DNA from: Propionibacteriaceae bacterium
GTDB taxonomy: Bacteria > Actinomycetota > Actinomycetes > Propionibacteriales > Propionibacteriaceae
DNA: 17,692 nucleotides
Reading direction: 5' to 3'
NCBI GenBank assembly: GCA_031268065.1
Contig: JAIRXX010000296.1
Span: forward strand, 1 to 17,692
In this document: piece by piece, positions 7,238 to 15,308 of the stretch
Layout: every line of letters begins with the position of its first letter
Numbering within the stretch: the first letter of the stretch is position 1
Made by a program: the position numbers and the translations under genes
Notes under the pieces: model-generated
What the model saw: the letters and a program-made list of their open reading frames with translations, nothing else
Databases searched by the model: none
Told to the model about the DNA's origin: nothing

Positions 7238-10192
7238 GTGCAGCGAATCGAATCACTGCGAGGCTCACTCGCCCGACTCGGATTTAACGAGATCGGCAAG
7301 ATCGTCGCCGCCATCGAGACTTGGACGGGCGGTGAGGCTGCGAGCGTCTCCATTTTGGAGCAGCTAGCCGCCTCGGCGGACCCGGATGCGGCATTCGCTG
7401 CTTTGGAACGGATGGTCGGCTCGCGGCCCGGACTGGCCAGCGAGCTTGCCGCTGACCCGCAATGGCTGCGGCGTCTGGCCGGGGTGCTTGGGTCCAGCCC
7501 AGCACTGGGCCAGTATTTGGTCGCCGACCCGGCGCTGGGTGACACTTTGCGCGGCGATATTTCCGGGCGCGAAGTGGGGCAGTTGCGGGCTGAGCTGCTC
7601 TCAGCCATCGGCGTTGATCCGGCGGCAGGCGATCCGGTGGCCGATCCGCTCCGCTCCGACGATTTGCGGCGGGCCTATCGGAAGGCGTTGCTGCGGATCG
7701 CCGCCCGAGATGCCACCGCGCCCGATCCGATGGCGGTCCTGCCGCAAATAGCCCAGGAATTGGCCGATCTCGCCGATGCCACTGTGACGGCGGCACTCGC
7801 GCTGGCCAGGGGCGAAGTGCGGGGCTGGGAGGTTTGCAGGCTAGGCGTGGTGGCGATGGGCAAAGCTGGCGCCCGCGAACTCAACTACGTCTCCGATGTG
7901 GACCTGATCTATGTGGCTGAGCCAGCGCTCGACTCTGCCGGTGATCCCTGCTGCGACACCGCCGAGGCGGTGGGCGTGGCCGCCAAGCTGGTCGCCGCGC
8001 TGAGCCGAATCTGTTCGGCCTACACCGCCGCTGGGACCATCTGGCAGATCGATCCGAACCTGCGCCCGGAGGGGAAGAACGGGCCGCTGGTGCGAAGCCT
8101 CGGCTCGCATCGCAGCTACTACGAGAAGTGGGCGCAGAATTGGGAATTTCAGGCGCTGCTCAAAGCCCGTCCGATGGCCGGTGACCTGGCCTTGGCCCAG
8201 GCTTTCGTAGACGTCGTTTGGCCGATGGTGTGGAAAGTCGCTGACGATGACCGATTCGTGCCCGAGGTCCAAGAGATGCGGCAGCGGGTGATTGCGCTGC
8301 TTCCGGCCAAAGAGGCCGATTATGAGATAAAGCTTGGGGCTGGCGGGTTGCGCGATGTTGAATTCAGCGTGCAGCTGCTGCAGCTCGTCCACGGGCGCAC
8401 TGACGAGCGGTTGCGGCTGCGCGGCACTTTCGCGGCATTGGATGCTTTGGTCGCCTATGGCTACGTGGGAAGGTCTGACGGCTCCGATCTGGCGAACGCC
8501 TACCGGCTGCAGCGGGTTTTGGAGCACCGCGTCCAGCTCTACCGGCTGCAGCGCACCCACCTGATGCCAACTGACGAGCACAGCCAGCGCTGGCTGGCCC
8601 GCAGCGTCGGGCTGGGCGATCCAGCCAAATTGCTGCCACTTTGGCGCGCGACCGCGCGTCGGGTGTTGGCGCTGCACCAGCGGATGTTCTACTCGCCGCT
8701 ATTGGAGGCGGTGGCGCGAATCCCTTCCGCCGAGGTCCGCCTGACTTCGCAAGAGGCAGAGGCACGCCTGCGCGCGCTGGGATACGGCGATCCGAAGGCG
8801 GCGCTCAAACACATTGCCGCGCTCAGCCAGGGTTTCAGCCGCCAAGCCGAAATCCAGCGGCAGATATTGCCGGCGATGCTGGGCTGGTTCAGCGCCGGGC
8901 CAAATCCAGACCACGGGCTGCTGGCCTTCCGCCAGGTGTCGGAGCGGTTGGGGCGCTCGCCTTGGTATTTGCGGGCTTTGCGCGACGGCGATGTGATCGC
9001 TGAGCGGTTTGCGAAAATCCTCGCCTCCAGCCGTTACGCGGTCGAATTGCTGATGCGCGACCCGCCGAGCGCGGCCCTGCTGAACGATCCAAGCGGGTTG
9101 CTGCCCAGAAGCCAGGAGGCGATTCTGGACGAGATGCAGCGGTCTGGGCGTCGGCACGAGTCCCAATCGGAGGCCATCGCAGCCGTCCGGGCGGTTCGCC
9201 GCAGCGAATTGCTCCGCTTGGCGATGGGGGATTTGATCGGTGACCTGGCTGTGGAACGTTTGGGGCAGGCTTTGTCGGCGATCACCTCGGCGACCATCGA
9301 CGCCGCTTTGGAAATTGCCGCGCGGGGCGTTGACGGAGTGGGCGAGCTGGCCGTCGTCGCTATGGGGCGCTGGGGCGGGCACGAGCTTTCCTACGCCTCC
9401 GACGCAGACGCCATCTTCGTGCTGGACGATGACTCCGGCCCGGACGCCATCAAAGCCGCCACCACCGTAATAAGCAGGCTGCGGGCGCTGCTTTCCCAGC
9501 CCGGACCTGATCCGGCCCTGCGGATAGACGCCGATCTGCGCCCGGAGGGCAAACAAGGCCCGATCGTGCGCACCCTGTCTTCCTATGCCGCCTACTACCA
9601 GCGCTGGTCGTCCACCTGGGAGCTGCAGGCGTTGCTGCGGGCAGACGTTGGCGCTGGCAGTAGGCGCTTGGCGAAGCGGTTGCTGGCGCAGGTGGTCGAT
9701 CCGATCCGTTATCCCAAACAAGGATTGCTCCCGGCCCAAGTCCAAGAAATCCGCAAACTCAAAGCCCGGATGGAATCTGAGCGGGTGCATGGAGACGCCT
9801 CCCGGAATACCAAACTCGGTCCAGGCGGGCTCTCCGATGTGGAATGGGTGGTGCAATTGCTGCAACTTCGCCATGTGGGCGAGAACGCCGTTTTGCGCGA
9901 CACCACCACGCTGGGCGCGTTGCGGGCGCTGGAGGAATGCGGCCTGGTGGCTGCCGCTGATGCCGCCTGTTTGCGCGAGGCTTGGCTGCTGGCCAGCAGA
10001 GTGCGCAATGCCGTCATGCTGCTGCGCGGAAGAGCCTCGGACCTGATTCCCACCGATATGCGGGAGCTTTCCGCCGTGGCCGGAATCCTCGGCTACCCGA
10101 AGGGGGAATCGTCTCTTCTATTTCAGGAGTACCGCCGCGCCACCCGGCTGGCCAGGCAAGTCATGGATCGCCTTTTCTGGGGTGTCGAGTGA
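7238..10192 (+). CDS. glnE: Bifunctional glutamine synthetase adenylyltransferase/deadenylylase
   Basis: This 984-residue cytoplasmic enzyme adds AMP to, and removes it from, the regulatory tyrosine of glutamine synthetase. Both nucleotidyltransferase halves are intact. The N-terminal one has GKAGARELNYVSDVDLIYV with Asp220 and Asp222, then RPEGKNGPLVRSLGS and YYEKWAQNWEFQALLKARP. The C-terminal one has GRWGGHELSYASDADAIFV with Asp722 and Asp724, then RPEGKQGPIVRTLSSYAAYY and WELQALLRAD. Each is followed by a GLRDVE/GLSDVEW-type helical regulatory domain. Length and order fit full-size actinobacterial GlnE. The start is GTG 7238, preceded by a -10-like TACCAT at leaderless distance. Its target in this window is GlnA1 (Tyr402), not GlnA2. 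dprE1 follows after 12 bp, so glnE probably heads a glnE-dprE1-dprE2 transcript. Confidence 0.97.
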   Translation: MQRIESLRGSLARLGFNEIGKIVAAIETWTGGEAASVSILEQLAASADPDAAFAALERMVGSRPGLASELAADPQWLRRLAGVLGSSPALGQYLVADPALGDTLRGDISGREVGQLRAELLSAIGVDPAAGDPVADPLRSDDLRRAYRKALLRIAARDATAPDPMAVLPQIAQELADLADATVTAALALARGEVRGWEVCRLGVVAMGKAGARELNYVSDVDLIYVAEPALDSAGDPCCDTAEAVGVAAKLVAALSRICSAYTAAGTIWQIDPNLRPEGKNGPLVRSLGSHRSYYEKWAQNWEFQALLKARPMAGDLALAQAFVDVVWPMVWKVADDDRFVPEVQEMRQRVIALLPAKEADYEIKLGAGGLRDVEFSVQLLQLVHGRTDERLRLRGTFAALDALVAYGYVGRSDGSDLANAYRLQRVLEHRVQLYRLQRTHLMPTDEHSQRWLARSVGLGDPAKLLPLWRATARRVLALHQRMFYSPLLEAVARIPSAEVRLTSQEAEARLRALGYGDPKAALKHIAALSQGFSRQAEIQRQILPAMLGWFSAGPNPDHGLLAFRQVSERLGRSPWYLRALRDGDVIAERFAKILASSRYAVELLMRDPPSAALLNDPSGLLPRSQEAILDEMQRSGRRHESQSEAIAAVRAVRRSELLRLAMGDLIGDLAVERLGQALSAITSATIDAALEIAARGVDGVGELAVVAMGRWGGHELSYASDADAIFVLDDDSGPDAIKAATTVISRLRALLSQPGPDPALRIDADLRPEGKQGPIVRTLSSYAAYYQRWSSTWELQALLRADVGAGSRRLAKRLLAQVVDPIRYPKQGLLPAQVQEIRKLKARMESERVHGDASRNTKLGPGGLSDVEWVVQLLQLRHVGENAVLRDTTTLGALRALEECGLVAAADAACLREAWLLASRVRNAVMLLRGRASDLIPTDMRELSAVAGILGYPKGESSLLFQEYRRATRLARQVMDRLFWGVE

Positions 10193-10204
10193 TGGGGAGG
10201 CAAA

Positions 10205-11629
10205 TTGGCTAGAGTAGACATGATGATTGATCCAACCAGAAGCAAAGCCCTCAGCGGATGGGGCCGCACAGCTTGGACTACGGCGCAGCTGCTGTCCCCC
10301 GATGACCCTGAGCAAGTCGTGGCGGCGGTGAAGGCGGTCGCTGAGCGCAACGCCGATGCGCCGTCCGGCCTCAGACGCGGGATAATCGCCCGAGGGCTGG
10401 GACGTTCCTACGGGGATGTCGCGCAGAACGGCGGCGGCGTGGTCGTGGACATGACGAAGCTGTCGCGGATCTATTCGGTCGATCCGGCCACCGCCATCGT
10501 AGACGCGGAAGCCGGTGTCAGCTTGGACAAGCTGATGCGGGCTGCGCTGCCTTTCGGGCTGTGGGTTCCGGTGCTGCCTGGCACCAGGCAGGTGACCCTC
10601 GGCGGGGCGATCGGATGCGATGTGCATGGGAAGAACCACCATTCAGCTGGCTCATTCGGAAACCATGTCGTCGAGATGCAGCTGTTGGTGGCCGACGGCA
10701 GGACGCTCACGCTCACCCCGGATGGTTCGCCAGACGATCCGGACGCCAGCTTGTTTTGGGCCACGGTCGGCGGAGTCGGGCTGACCGGCGTAATTCTGCG
10801 GGTCAAACTCAAGATGACCCGCACCCAGACGGCTTACTTCCTGGCTGACTCGGTAATGACCCGAAGCTTGGACGAGACTATCGCCGTGCATTCGGACGGC
10901 TCAGAATCGGAATATGACTATTCCTCCGCCTGGTTTGACGCGATTTCGCCAGCCCCGAAACTCGGCCGCGCCGCTGTGTCGCGCGGGAATCTGGCCACGC
11001 TGGAACAGCTGCCGCCAAAATTGGCCGCTGATCCGCTCGGCTTCCATGCCAAGCCATTGTTTGAATTGCCCGACGTCTTCCCCAACGGCTTGGCCAACAA
11101 GTTGACCTTCACCGCCCTGGGCGGATTGTGGTATGCCAAATCGGGGAATTACACCCGCAAAGTGCAAAGCTTGACCAGTTTCTACCACCCGCTAGACATG
11201 TTCAGCCAGTGGAATCGCGCCTACGGCCCAGCTGGCTTCCTGCAATATCAATTCGTCGTGCCGCCGGGTGCGGTGGCTGAATTCAAAAAGATCATCGCTG
11301 ACATCCAGGCCAGCGGGCACTACTCCTTCCTCAACGTATTCAAGCTCTTCGGAGAAGGCAATCGGGCGCCGCTGAGCTATCCGATAGCGGGATGGAACGT
11401 CTGTGTGGATTTCCCGATAAAGGCTGGGCTGGAGCCGTTCTTGAGGCGGTTGGACGCGCGGATATTGGAATTCGGCGGTCGGTTGTACGCCGCCAAAGAT
11501 TCGCGCGTAGACGCGGCCACCTTTCACGCGATGTACCCCCAGATCGACGCCTGGATAGCCAGCAGGCGCAGCATCGATCCGGACGGGGTATTCGTCTCTG
11601 ATCTGGCCCGACGATTGGAGTTGTTGTGA
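10205..11629 (+). CDS. dprE1: Decaprenylphosphoryl-beta-D-ribose 2'-oxidase, FAD subunit DprE1
   Basis: This FAD-linked oxidase makes the keto intermediate in the conversion of decaprenylphosphoryl-ribose to decaprenylphosphoryl-arabinose, the donor for cell-wall arabinan. Similarity to mycobacterial DprE1 is near-continuous: [22 protein letters not shown] (FAD_binding_4 domain), [20 protein letters not shown], the flavin-contacting [18 protein letters not shown] (His141), [44 protein letters not shown] and DLARRLELL at the end. Cys400 in [11 protein letters not shown] corresponds to Cys387 of M. tuberculosis, the residue bound covalently by benzothiazinones, and the lysine of AAKDSR is kept. 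TTG 10205 is chosen because GGGGAGG ends 4 bp before it. ATG 10220 or 10223 are alternatives, with TAGAGT (10210-10215) as a possible internal -10. Confidence 0.97.
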   Translation: MARVDMMIDPTRSKALSGWGRTAWTTAQLLSPDDPEQVVAAVKAVAERNADAPSGLRRGIIARGLGRSYGDVAQNGGGVVVDMTKLSRIYSVDPATAIVDAEAGVSLDKLMRAALPFGLWVPVLPGTRQVTLGGAIGCDVHGKNHHSAGSFGNHVVEMQLLVADGRTLTLTPDGSPDDPDASLFWATVGGVGLTGVILRVKLKMTRTQTAYFLADSVMTRSLDETIAVHSDGSESEYDYSSAWFDAISPAPKLGRAAVSRGNLATLEQLPPKLAADPLGFHAKPLFELPDVFPNGLANKLTFTALGGLWYAKSGNYTRKVQSLTSFYHPLDMFSQWNRAYGPAGFLQYQFVVPPGAVAEFKKIIADIQASGHYSFLNVFKLFGEGNRAPLSYPIAGWNVCVDFPIKAGLEPFLRRLDARILEFGGRLYAAKDSRVDAATFHAMYPQIDAWIASRRSIDPDGVFVSDLARRLELL

Positions 11630-12387
11630 TCGACGCCACCGGAAACCCGCAGACCATTCTGCTGCTGGGAGGCACCTCGGAAATCGGATTGGCAATCGTG
11701 CGGGAGTATTTGTCCGCCCGTCCGCTGCGCGTCATTTTGGGTGTGCAGCCGGATGACCCGGTGGCCGACGATGCGGTCAACGGCTTGCTGGGGTTCGGAG
11801 CTACGGCGGTAGACGTGCTGGAATTCGACGCGACGGACTGCCCGACCCATCCGCAGGTGATCGACGCCGCCTGGGCGATAGCCGACGTGGATGTGGCTAT
11901 CGTGGCGTTCGGCCTGCTCGGGGATGCGGAGCGGCTTTGGCAGGACCAGTCTGCGGCAGTGCGCGCCGCGCAGGTCAACTACACCGGGGCGGTCAGCGTC
12001 GGCGTGCTGCTGGGGCAGAAGATGAAGGCCCAGGGTTACGGGCAGATCATCGCCATGTCCAGCGTGGCTGGCGAACTGGTGCGCCGTTCCAACTTCGTTT
12101 ACGGCTCCACCAAGGCCGGTCTCGACGGCTTTTACCGGCTGCTCGGGGACGCGCTCGCCACCTTTGGGCCGAAGGTGTTGGTGGTGCGGCCGGGACAGGT
12201 GCGCACCCGGATGTCTGCCCACGTCAAAGAGGCGCCGCTGACCGTCAACAAAGAGGCGGCGGCAGCCCAAATCGTCTTGGCCGCCCGGAAGGGGCTAAAA
12301 CTGATCTGGGTGCCGCCGTTGTTCCGCTTGGTGATGATCGTGCTGAAGCATATCCCGGCCCCGTTGTTCAAACTGCTGCCGATTTAG
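11626..12387 (+). CDS. dprE2: Decaprenylphosphoryl-2-keto-erythro-pentose reductase DprE2
   Basis: This 253-residue short-chain dehydrogenase reduces the DprE1 product with NAD(P)H to complete the ribose-to-arabinose epimerisation. The nucleotide-binding loop is [13 protein letters not shown] (12-24), the catalytic serine region is IIAMSSVAG with Ser145/146, and the YxxxK motif is Tyr159-Lys163 in [27 protein letters not shown] and KEAPLTV match mycobacterial DprE2 closely, as does the hydrophobic, basic tail ending FKLLPI, which probably sits at the membrane near the lipid substrate. The start GTG overlaps the dprE1 stop as GTGA, so the two subunits should be made together. The usual mycobacterial neighbours (arabinofuranosyltransferase genes) are absent here. 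Confidence 0.96.
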   Translation: MIDATGNPQTILLLGGTSEIGLAIVREYLSARPLRVILGVQPDDPVADDAVNGLLGFGATAVDVLEFDATDCPTHPQVIDAAWAIADVDVAIVAFGLLGDAERLWQDQSAAVRAAQVNYTGAVSVGVLLGQKMKAQGYGQIIAMSSVAGELVRRSNFVYGSTKAGLDGFYRLLGDALATFGPKVLVVRPGQVRTRMSAHVKEAPLTVNKEAAAAQIVLAARKGLKLIWVPPLFRLVMIVLKHIPAPLFKLLPI

Positions 12388-12495
12388 CGGCTTTGCCGCC
12401 GCGCGGAAGCCCGAAATTGCCCAGTTGGCGAGCCGTAGCTTCGTCTTGCGGGGTGCCGCAGCAGGCGTGGCGGGGTCTGGCTAGCGTTCCTTGGT

Positions 12496-12534
12496 TGCCA
12501 AAACGTTGGCAGATGAGCCGAGTTTTGCTCTCGG
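12496..12534. terminator. Pair of small hairpins between convergent dprE2 and pabC
   Basis: TGCCAA-AACG-TTGGCA (12496-12511) is a perfect 6-bp stem with a four-base loop. CCGAG, seven bases, CTCGG (12518-12534) is a second 5-bp stem. Both lie in the 154-bp convergent gap (12388-12541) and could end transcription in either direction. Neither has a T-run. I see nothing else in this gap. Confidence 0.3.
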
Positions 12535-12541
12535 GGCGCAG

Positions 12542-13420
12542 CTAGGTGATCGGGTCAAAGCCGCCGGCGACGGCGAGCTTGGAAGTGAGTTCCGGATTGT
12601 GCGGTACGGGTTGGTCGTTGACTTTCAACACTGGCAAGACGCCGCGAACGGCTGAGACCATCCAGAAGCCCTCAAGTTTGGGCAGGTCGTCGATGGTGAA
12701 CAACGCCCTGCTGACGGAAACGCCGCCCGCCTCGGCCTCTTTGAGGATCGCTTCGACTGTGATGGAACGCAATATGCCGGTGTCTTCCAACGGAGTCGTC
12801 CAGAGTTGGTCGCCCATTGCGAAAATCAGCCCGCAGGTCGGGCCTTCGAGCAGGCATCCGTCAGCTGAAACGAAAACCACATCGTCAGCGCCACGGCGCA
12901 CAGCCTCGCGCCTGGCGGCCATATTCACCGCGTAGGAGATCGTTTTGACGCCGCCGAGCAGCCAGGGGGAGTCGGCGAAGCCCAGGCTCAGATAGCCGCG
13001 ATTGAGCGTTATCGCCGAGACGCCTTTGCGGAGTCTGAAGGAGGCTTCCGGCATCGGGACGATGGTCACGAAGCCAGTGGGGATTTGCTGATGGCCATAT
13101 TCCGGACCACGGGTCATGATCATCTTCAGGATCGCCTCGCCGGGGTAGTCCCAAGCTTTCACGGCGTCAATGATCAGCGTCTTCCAAGCATTGAGGTTGA
13201 CCGGGAATTCAAGCCCGCGCATCGACTCGCCGAAGCGTTTCAGGTGGGCGTCGAAATGATCCACCCGCTTGCCTTGGGGGGTGACGAGAATCCGGCAAGC
13301 GTCGAAGCATCCGTCCCCACGGGTGGCGCCAAAGTCGAAGGCGGTGAGAACACGGGTGTCGGAGGGCACTACACCATGCCCCATCACCGCCACCAAAGTG
13401 GGAGTCTTCGCATCCGTCAC
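12542..13420 (-). CDS. pabC: Aminodeoxychorismate lyase (class IV PLP aminotransferase fold)
   Basis: Predicted to release pyruvate from 4-amino-4-deoxychorismate to give p-aminobenzoate for folate. The 292 residues have the class IV layout: RGDGCFDACRI (34-44), the PLP lysine Lys159 in WLLGGVKTISYAVNMAA, the glutamate-bearing LLEGPTCGLIF (190-200) and TGILRSITVE. GVKT-SYAVNMAARREA followed by GADDVVFVSADG is the pattern of actinobacterial PabC proteins. D-amino acid or branched-chain transaminases share the fold and are not fully excluded. The start is GTG 13420, preceded six bases away by TAGGCT, so a leaderless message is likely. It stands alone between glnA1, which is upstream on the same strand and separated by a hairpin, and dprE2, which is convergent. 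Confidence 0.87.
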   Translation of the reverse strand: MTDAKTPTLVAVMGHGVVPSDTRVLTAFDFGATRGDGCFDACRILVTPQGKRVDHFDAHLKRFGESMRGLEFPVNLNAWKTLIIDAVKAWDYPGEAILKMIMTRGPEYGHQQIPTGFVTIVPMPEASFRLRKGVSAITLNRGYLSLGFADSPWLLGGVKTISYAVNMAARREAVRRGADDVVFVSADGCLLEGPTCGLIFAMGDQLWTTPLEDTGILRSITVEAILKEAEAGGVSVSRALFTIDDLPKLEGFWMVSAVRGVLPVLKVNDQPVPHNPELTSKLAVAGGFDPIT

Positions 13421-13426
13421 GGCTTT

Positions 13427-13432
13427 AGCCTA
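13427..13432 (-). promoter_or_regulatory. Possible leaderless -10 for pabC
   Basis: On the minus strand TAGGCT fits TANNNT and is followed by six bases (AAAGCC) and the GTG at 13420. There is no ribosome-binding sequence in that gap, which agrees with a leaderless transcript. The segment further upstream (13440-13490) is locally AT-rich, with TTAAATAATG on the minus strand. No clear -35 is visible. Confidence 0.4.
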
Positions 13433-13620
13433 GTGGGTATTGGGCGATATTTTCAGCAACGACATTATTTAACCTCTACCGGAACTGTAGCTTTTCGCAG
13501 CTTTGACCGCCAAGAGCGCGGTCCGATGCGCGAAGGCGAACGGATTTGTCACGAAACCCGAGTTTGGTAACAGGCTGGCAAACGGGTGCCACTTGTAGGT
13601 GTCGAACGGGTGGCGATATA

Positions 13621-13664
13621 GATCAGCCCGTGAGGTCCGCGTTAGCGGCCTGCACGGGCTGATC
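13621..13664 (-). terminator. Strong hairpin downstream of glnA1
   Basis: GATCAGCCCGTG (13621-13632) and its exact reverse complement CACGGGCTGATC (13653-13664) form a 12-bp perfect stem. Inside it AGG/CCT and CCGC/GCGG pairs extend the stem with small bulges up to a GTTA loop. It begins about 40 bp past the glnA1 stop. There is no U-tract, which is common for actinobacterial terminators. Nothing else in the 284-bp gap 13421-13704 looks coding. Confidence 0.75.
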
Positions 13665-13704
13665 ACGCCTTGGCGCGTAATTCCGACAGCGGAAGGCTGC
13701 AGAA

Positions 13705-15126
13705 TTAAATGTCGTAGTACATCTCGAATTCGTGGGGATGCGGGCGGAGCCGGATGGCTTCGATGTCGTTGCGCTTCATCTCGATCCAGGTCTCGATCAG
13801 GTCGGGGGTGAATACGTCGCCAGCCAACAGGTAGTCGTAATCCGCTTCCAACTCGTCGAGCACGGCTTCCAGCGAGGCTGGCACGGTCGGCACCTGAGCA
13901 TGCTCCTCGGGGGGAAGCTCGTAGAGGTCTTTGTCCACTGGGGCCAGCGGCTCGATCTTGTTCTTGATGCCGTCCAGACCGGCCAGCAGCATGGCCGCGA
14001 AGGCGAGATAGGGATTGGACGCCGGATCGGGGCAGCGGAACTCCAACCGCTTCGCCTTCGGGTTCGACCCGGTGACCGGGATGCGGATACAAGCCGAGCG
14101 GTTGCGGGAGCTGTAGACCAGATTGGTCGGGGCCTCGAAGCCGGGCACCAAGCGGTGGAAGGAATTCACCGTCGGATTGGTGAACGCCAGCAGCGACGGC
14201 GCGTGGTGGAGCAGTCCGCCGATGTACCAGCGGGCCAAGTCGGACAGTCCGGCGTAACCGGCCTCGTCGTAGAACAGCGGGACGCCGCCCCTCCAGAGCG
14301 ACTGATGCACATGCATGCCCGATCCGTTGTCGCCGAAGATCGGCTTCGGCATGAAGGTGACTGTTTTGCCAGCCTCCCAAGCGGTGTTCTTGATGATGTA
14401 CTTGAATTTCATCACGTCGTCGGCTGCGGCCAGCATGGTGTTGAAGGTGTAGTTGATCTCGGCCTGTCCGGCAGTGCCCACCTCGTGATGGGCGCGTTCC
14501 ACGGTGAGTCCGACGTTCTCCAGGTTGGTGACCATGACGTCGCGCAGGTCCGCGAAATGGTCCAGCGGCGGGACGGGGAAATAACCGCCCTTGTATTTCA
14601 CCTTGTAGGCGCGGTTGCCGCCCTCCTCCTCGCGGCCGGAATTCCAAGCGCCCGCCTCGGAGTCGATGTAGTAGAACGACTCGTTCTGCTTGGTCTCGAA
14701 GCGCGCCGAGTCAAAGATGTAGAACTCCGCCTCCGGGGCGAAGAAAGCCGTGTCGCCGATCCCGGTGCTGGCCAGATAATTCTCAGCTTTGCGGGCGATG
14801 TTGCGCGGATCGCGGCTGTAAGGCTCCTTGGTTAGCGGGTCGTGTACGAAGAAGTTGAGCACGAGCGTCTTCTTGGCGCGGAACGGGTCAACAAAGGCGG
14901 TCGTCGGATCGGGCAGCAAAGCCATGTCGGATTCGTGAATCTTCTGGAAGCCTCGGATAGACGAACCGTCGAAAGCCAGGCCCTCGCTGAAAACTTCAGG
15001 GCCAAAAGCCTTCGCCGGGACGGCGAAATGCTGCATCACGCCTGGCAGATCGCAGAACCGGATATCGATGGTCTCGACACCCTCGGTCGCGATGAAAGCT
15101 AACAGGTCGTCGGCGCCTTGGAACAT
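13705..15126 (-). CDS. glnA1: Glutamine synthetase GlnA1 (class I-beta, adenylylatable)
   Basis: This is the main ammonia-assimilating glutamine synthetase, a dodecamer in this family. With the start at ATG 15126 the product is 473 residues and aligns with mycobacterial GlnA1 from the first residues. GGAGGAAGT sits just before this ATG, so the in-frame ATG 11 codons upstream (15159) is rejected. Visible motifs are [12 protein letters not shown] (23-34), [17 protein letters not shown] (52-68), [15 protein letters not shown] (104-118), EAEFYIFDS (132-140), [14 protein letters not shown] (213-226), [14 protein letters not shown] (265-278), NRSACIRIP (342-350) and [13 protein letters not shown] at the end. 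Tyr402 in [11 protein letters not shown] is the GlnE adenylylation site. A GlnR-type operator lies 53-90 bp upstream and a strong hairpin follows the stop. Confidence 0.98.
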   Translation of the reverse strand: MFQGADDLLAFIATEGVETIDIRFCDLPGVMQHFAVPAKAFGPEVFSEGLAFDGSSIRGFQKIHESDMALLPDPTTAFVDPFRAKKTLVLNFFVHDPLTKEPYSRDPRNIARKAENYLASTGIGDTAFFAPEAEFYIFDSARFETKQNESFYYIDSEAGAWNSGREEEGGNRAYKVKYKGGYFPVPPLDHFADLRDVMVTNLENVGLTVERAHHEVGTAGQAEINYTFNTMLAAADDVMKFKYIIKNTAWEAGKTVTFMPKPIFGDNGSGMHVHQSLWRGGVPLFYDEAGYAGLSDLARWYIGGLLHHAPSLLAFTNPTVNSFHRLVPGFEAPTNLVYSSRNRSACIRIPVTGSNPKAKRLEFRCPDPASNPYLAFAAMLLAGLDGIKNKIEPLAPVDKDLYELPPEEHAQVPTVPASLEAVLDELEADYDYLLAGDVFTPDLIETWIEMKRNDIEAIRLRPHPHEFEMYYDI

Positions 15127-15178
15127 TTTTACTTCCTCCACAGTCAGGATTGAACTCACCCAACGCTAGAGATAGGCG

Positions 15179-15216
15179 GTAACCGACGAGTTGCGCCCAG
15201 GTAACAGCGGTGTAAC
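15179..15216 (-). promoter_or_regulatory. GlnR-type operator upstream of glnA1
   Basis: Four pentamers start exactly 11 bp apart on the plus strand: GTAAC (15179), GTTGC (15190), GTAAC (15201) and GTAAC (15212), each separated by six bases. This is the geometry of the GlnR consensus gTnAc-n6-GaAAc repeated twice. Two of the a-type sites match fully, one b-type site is off by one base, and GTTGC is weak. The array ends 53 bp before the glnA1 start codon. Candidate -10 hexamers between array and gene are TATCTC (15174-15169) and TAGCGT (15168-15163) on the minus strand. Confidence 0.65.
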
Positions 15217-15246
15217 ACCGGCTATCCGAAGAAGTCGGTGTAGCTG
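15190..15246 (-). repeat. Copy A of a ~57-bp direct repeat flanking the DUF4143 ATPase gene
   Basis: 57 bases that recur, with four substitutions and one indel, at 16785-16842 in the same orientation. On the minus strand each copy holds codons for YTDFFG, a TAG stop, a CGGTGT-ACACCG palindrome and GTTAC/GCAAC pentamers. Copy A overlaps three of the four pentamers of the glnA1 operator. Confidence 0.85.
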
Positions 15247-15308
15247 AAAGCCCCGCTCTCCAAGGTCACCGCAGCCGCTTCGTTGGTGCTGTGCCAGCGT
15301 GAGGCAGA
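15222..15308 (-). pseudogene. C-terminal remnant of a gene ending in YTDFFG
   Basis: Directly behind the ATPase stop codon (TGA 15311-15309), and in the same frame, 28 sense codons lead to a TAG at 15224-15222. They read SASRWHSTNEAAAVTLESGA followed by FSYTDFFG. There is no plausible start codon except an internal GTG giving 14 residues. The last six residues and the bases after the stop match the reconstructed end of the lipoprotein gene near 16818, but the residues before do not, so it looks like the end of a different but related gene whose body is missing. Alternatively it is just the untranslated tail of the ATPase message. Confidence 0.4.

Noticed and set aside
8699..9874. A 391-codon minus-strand frame inside glnE
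   Set aside because: Mirror frame of a well conserved gene with His/Gln/Arg-rich, motif-free product.
12387..12399. GCGGC-TTT-GCCGC hairpin at the dprE2 stop
   Set aside because: Five-bp stem overlapping the stop codon and no T-run; such stems are frequent at this GC content.
13440..13475. An 11-codon leader-like frame (minus strand) before pabC
   Set aside because: Too short to support, no attenuator-type hairpin follows it, and a leaderless -10 next to the pabC GTG explains expression better.
13567..13582. GTAAC-n6-GCAAA as a possible GlnR site behind glnA1
   Set aside because: Two mismatches, no further pentamer in phase, and located downstream of glnA1 rather than at a promoter with a nitrogen gene.
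13469..14647. A 392-codon minus-strand frame overlapping glnA1
   Set aside because: Alternative frame of glnA1 itself, rich in Arg/Gly/Pro; typical high-GC shadow.
15127..15159. GlnA1 starting at ATG 15159, 11 residues longer
   Set aside because: These bases contain GGAGGAAGT, the ribosome site for ATG 15126, and the shorter form matches known GlnA1 N-termini.
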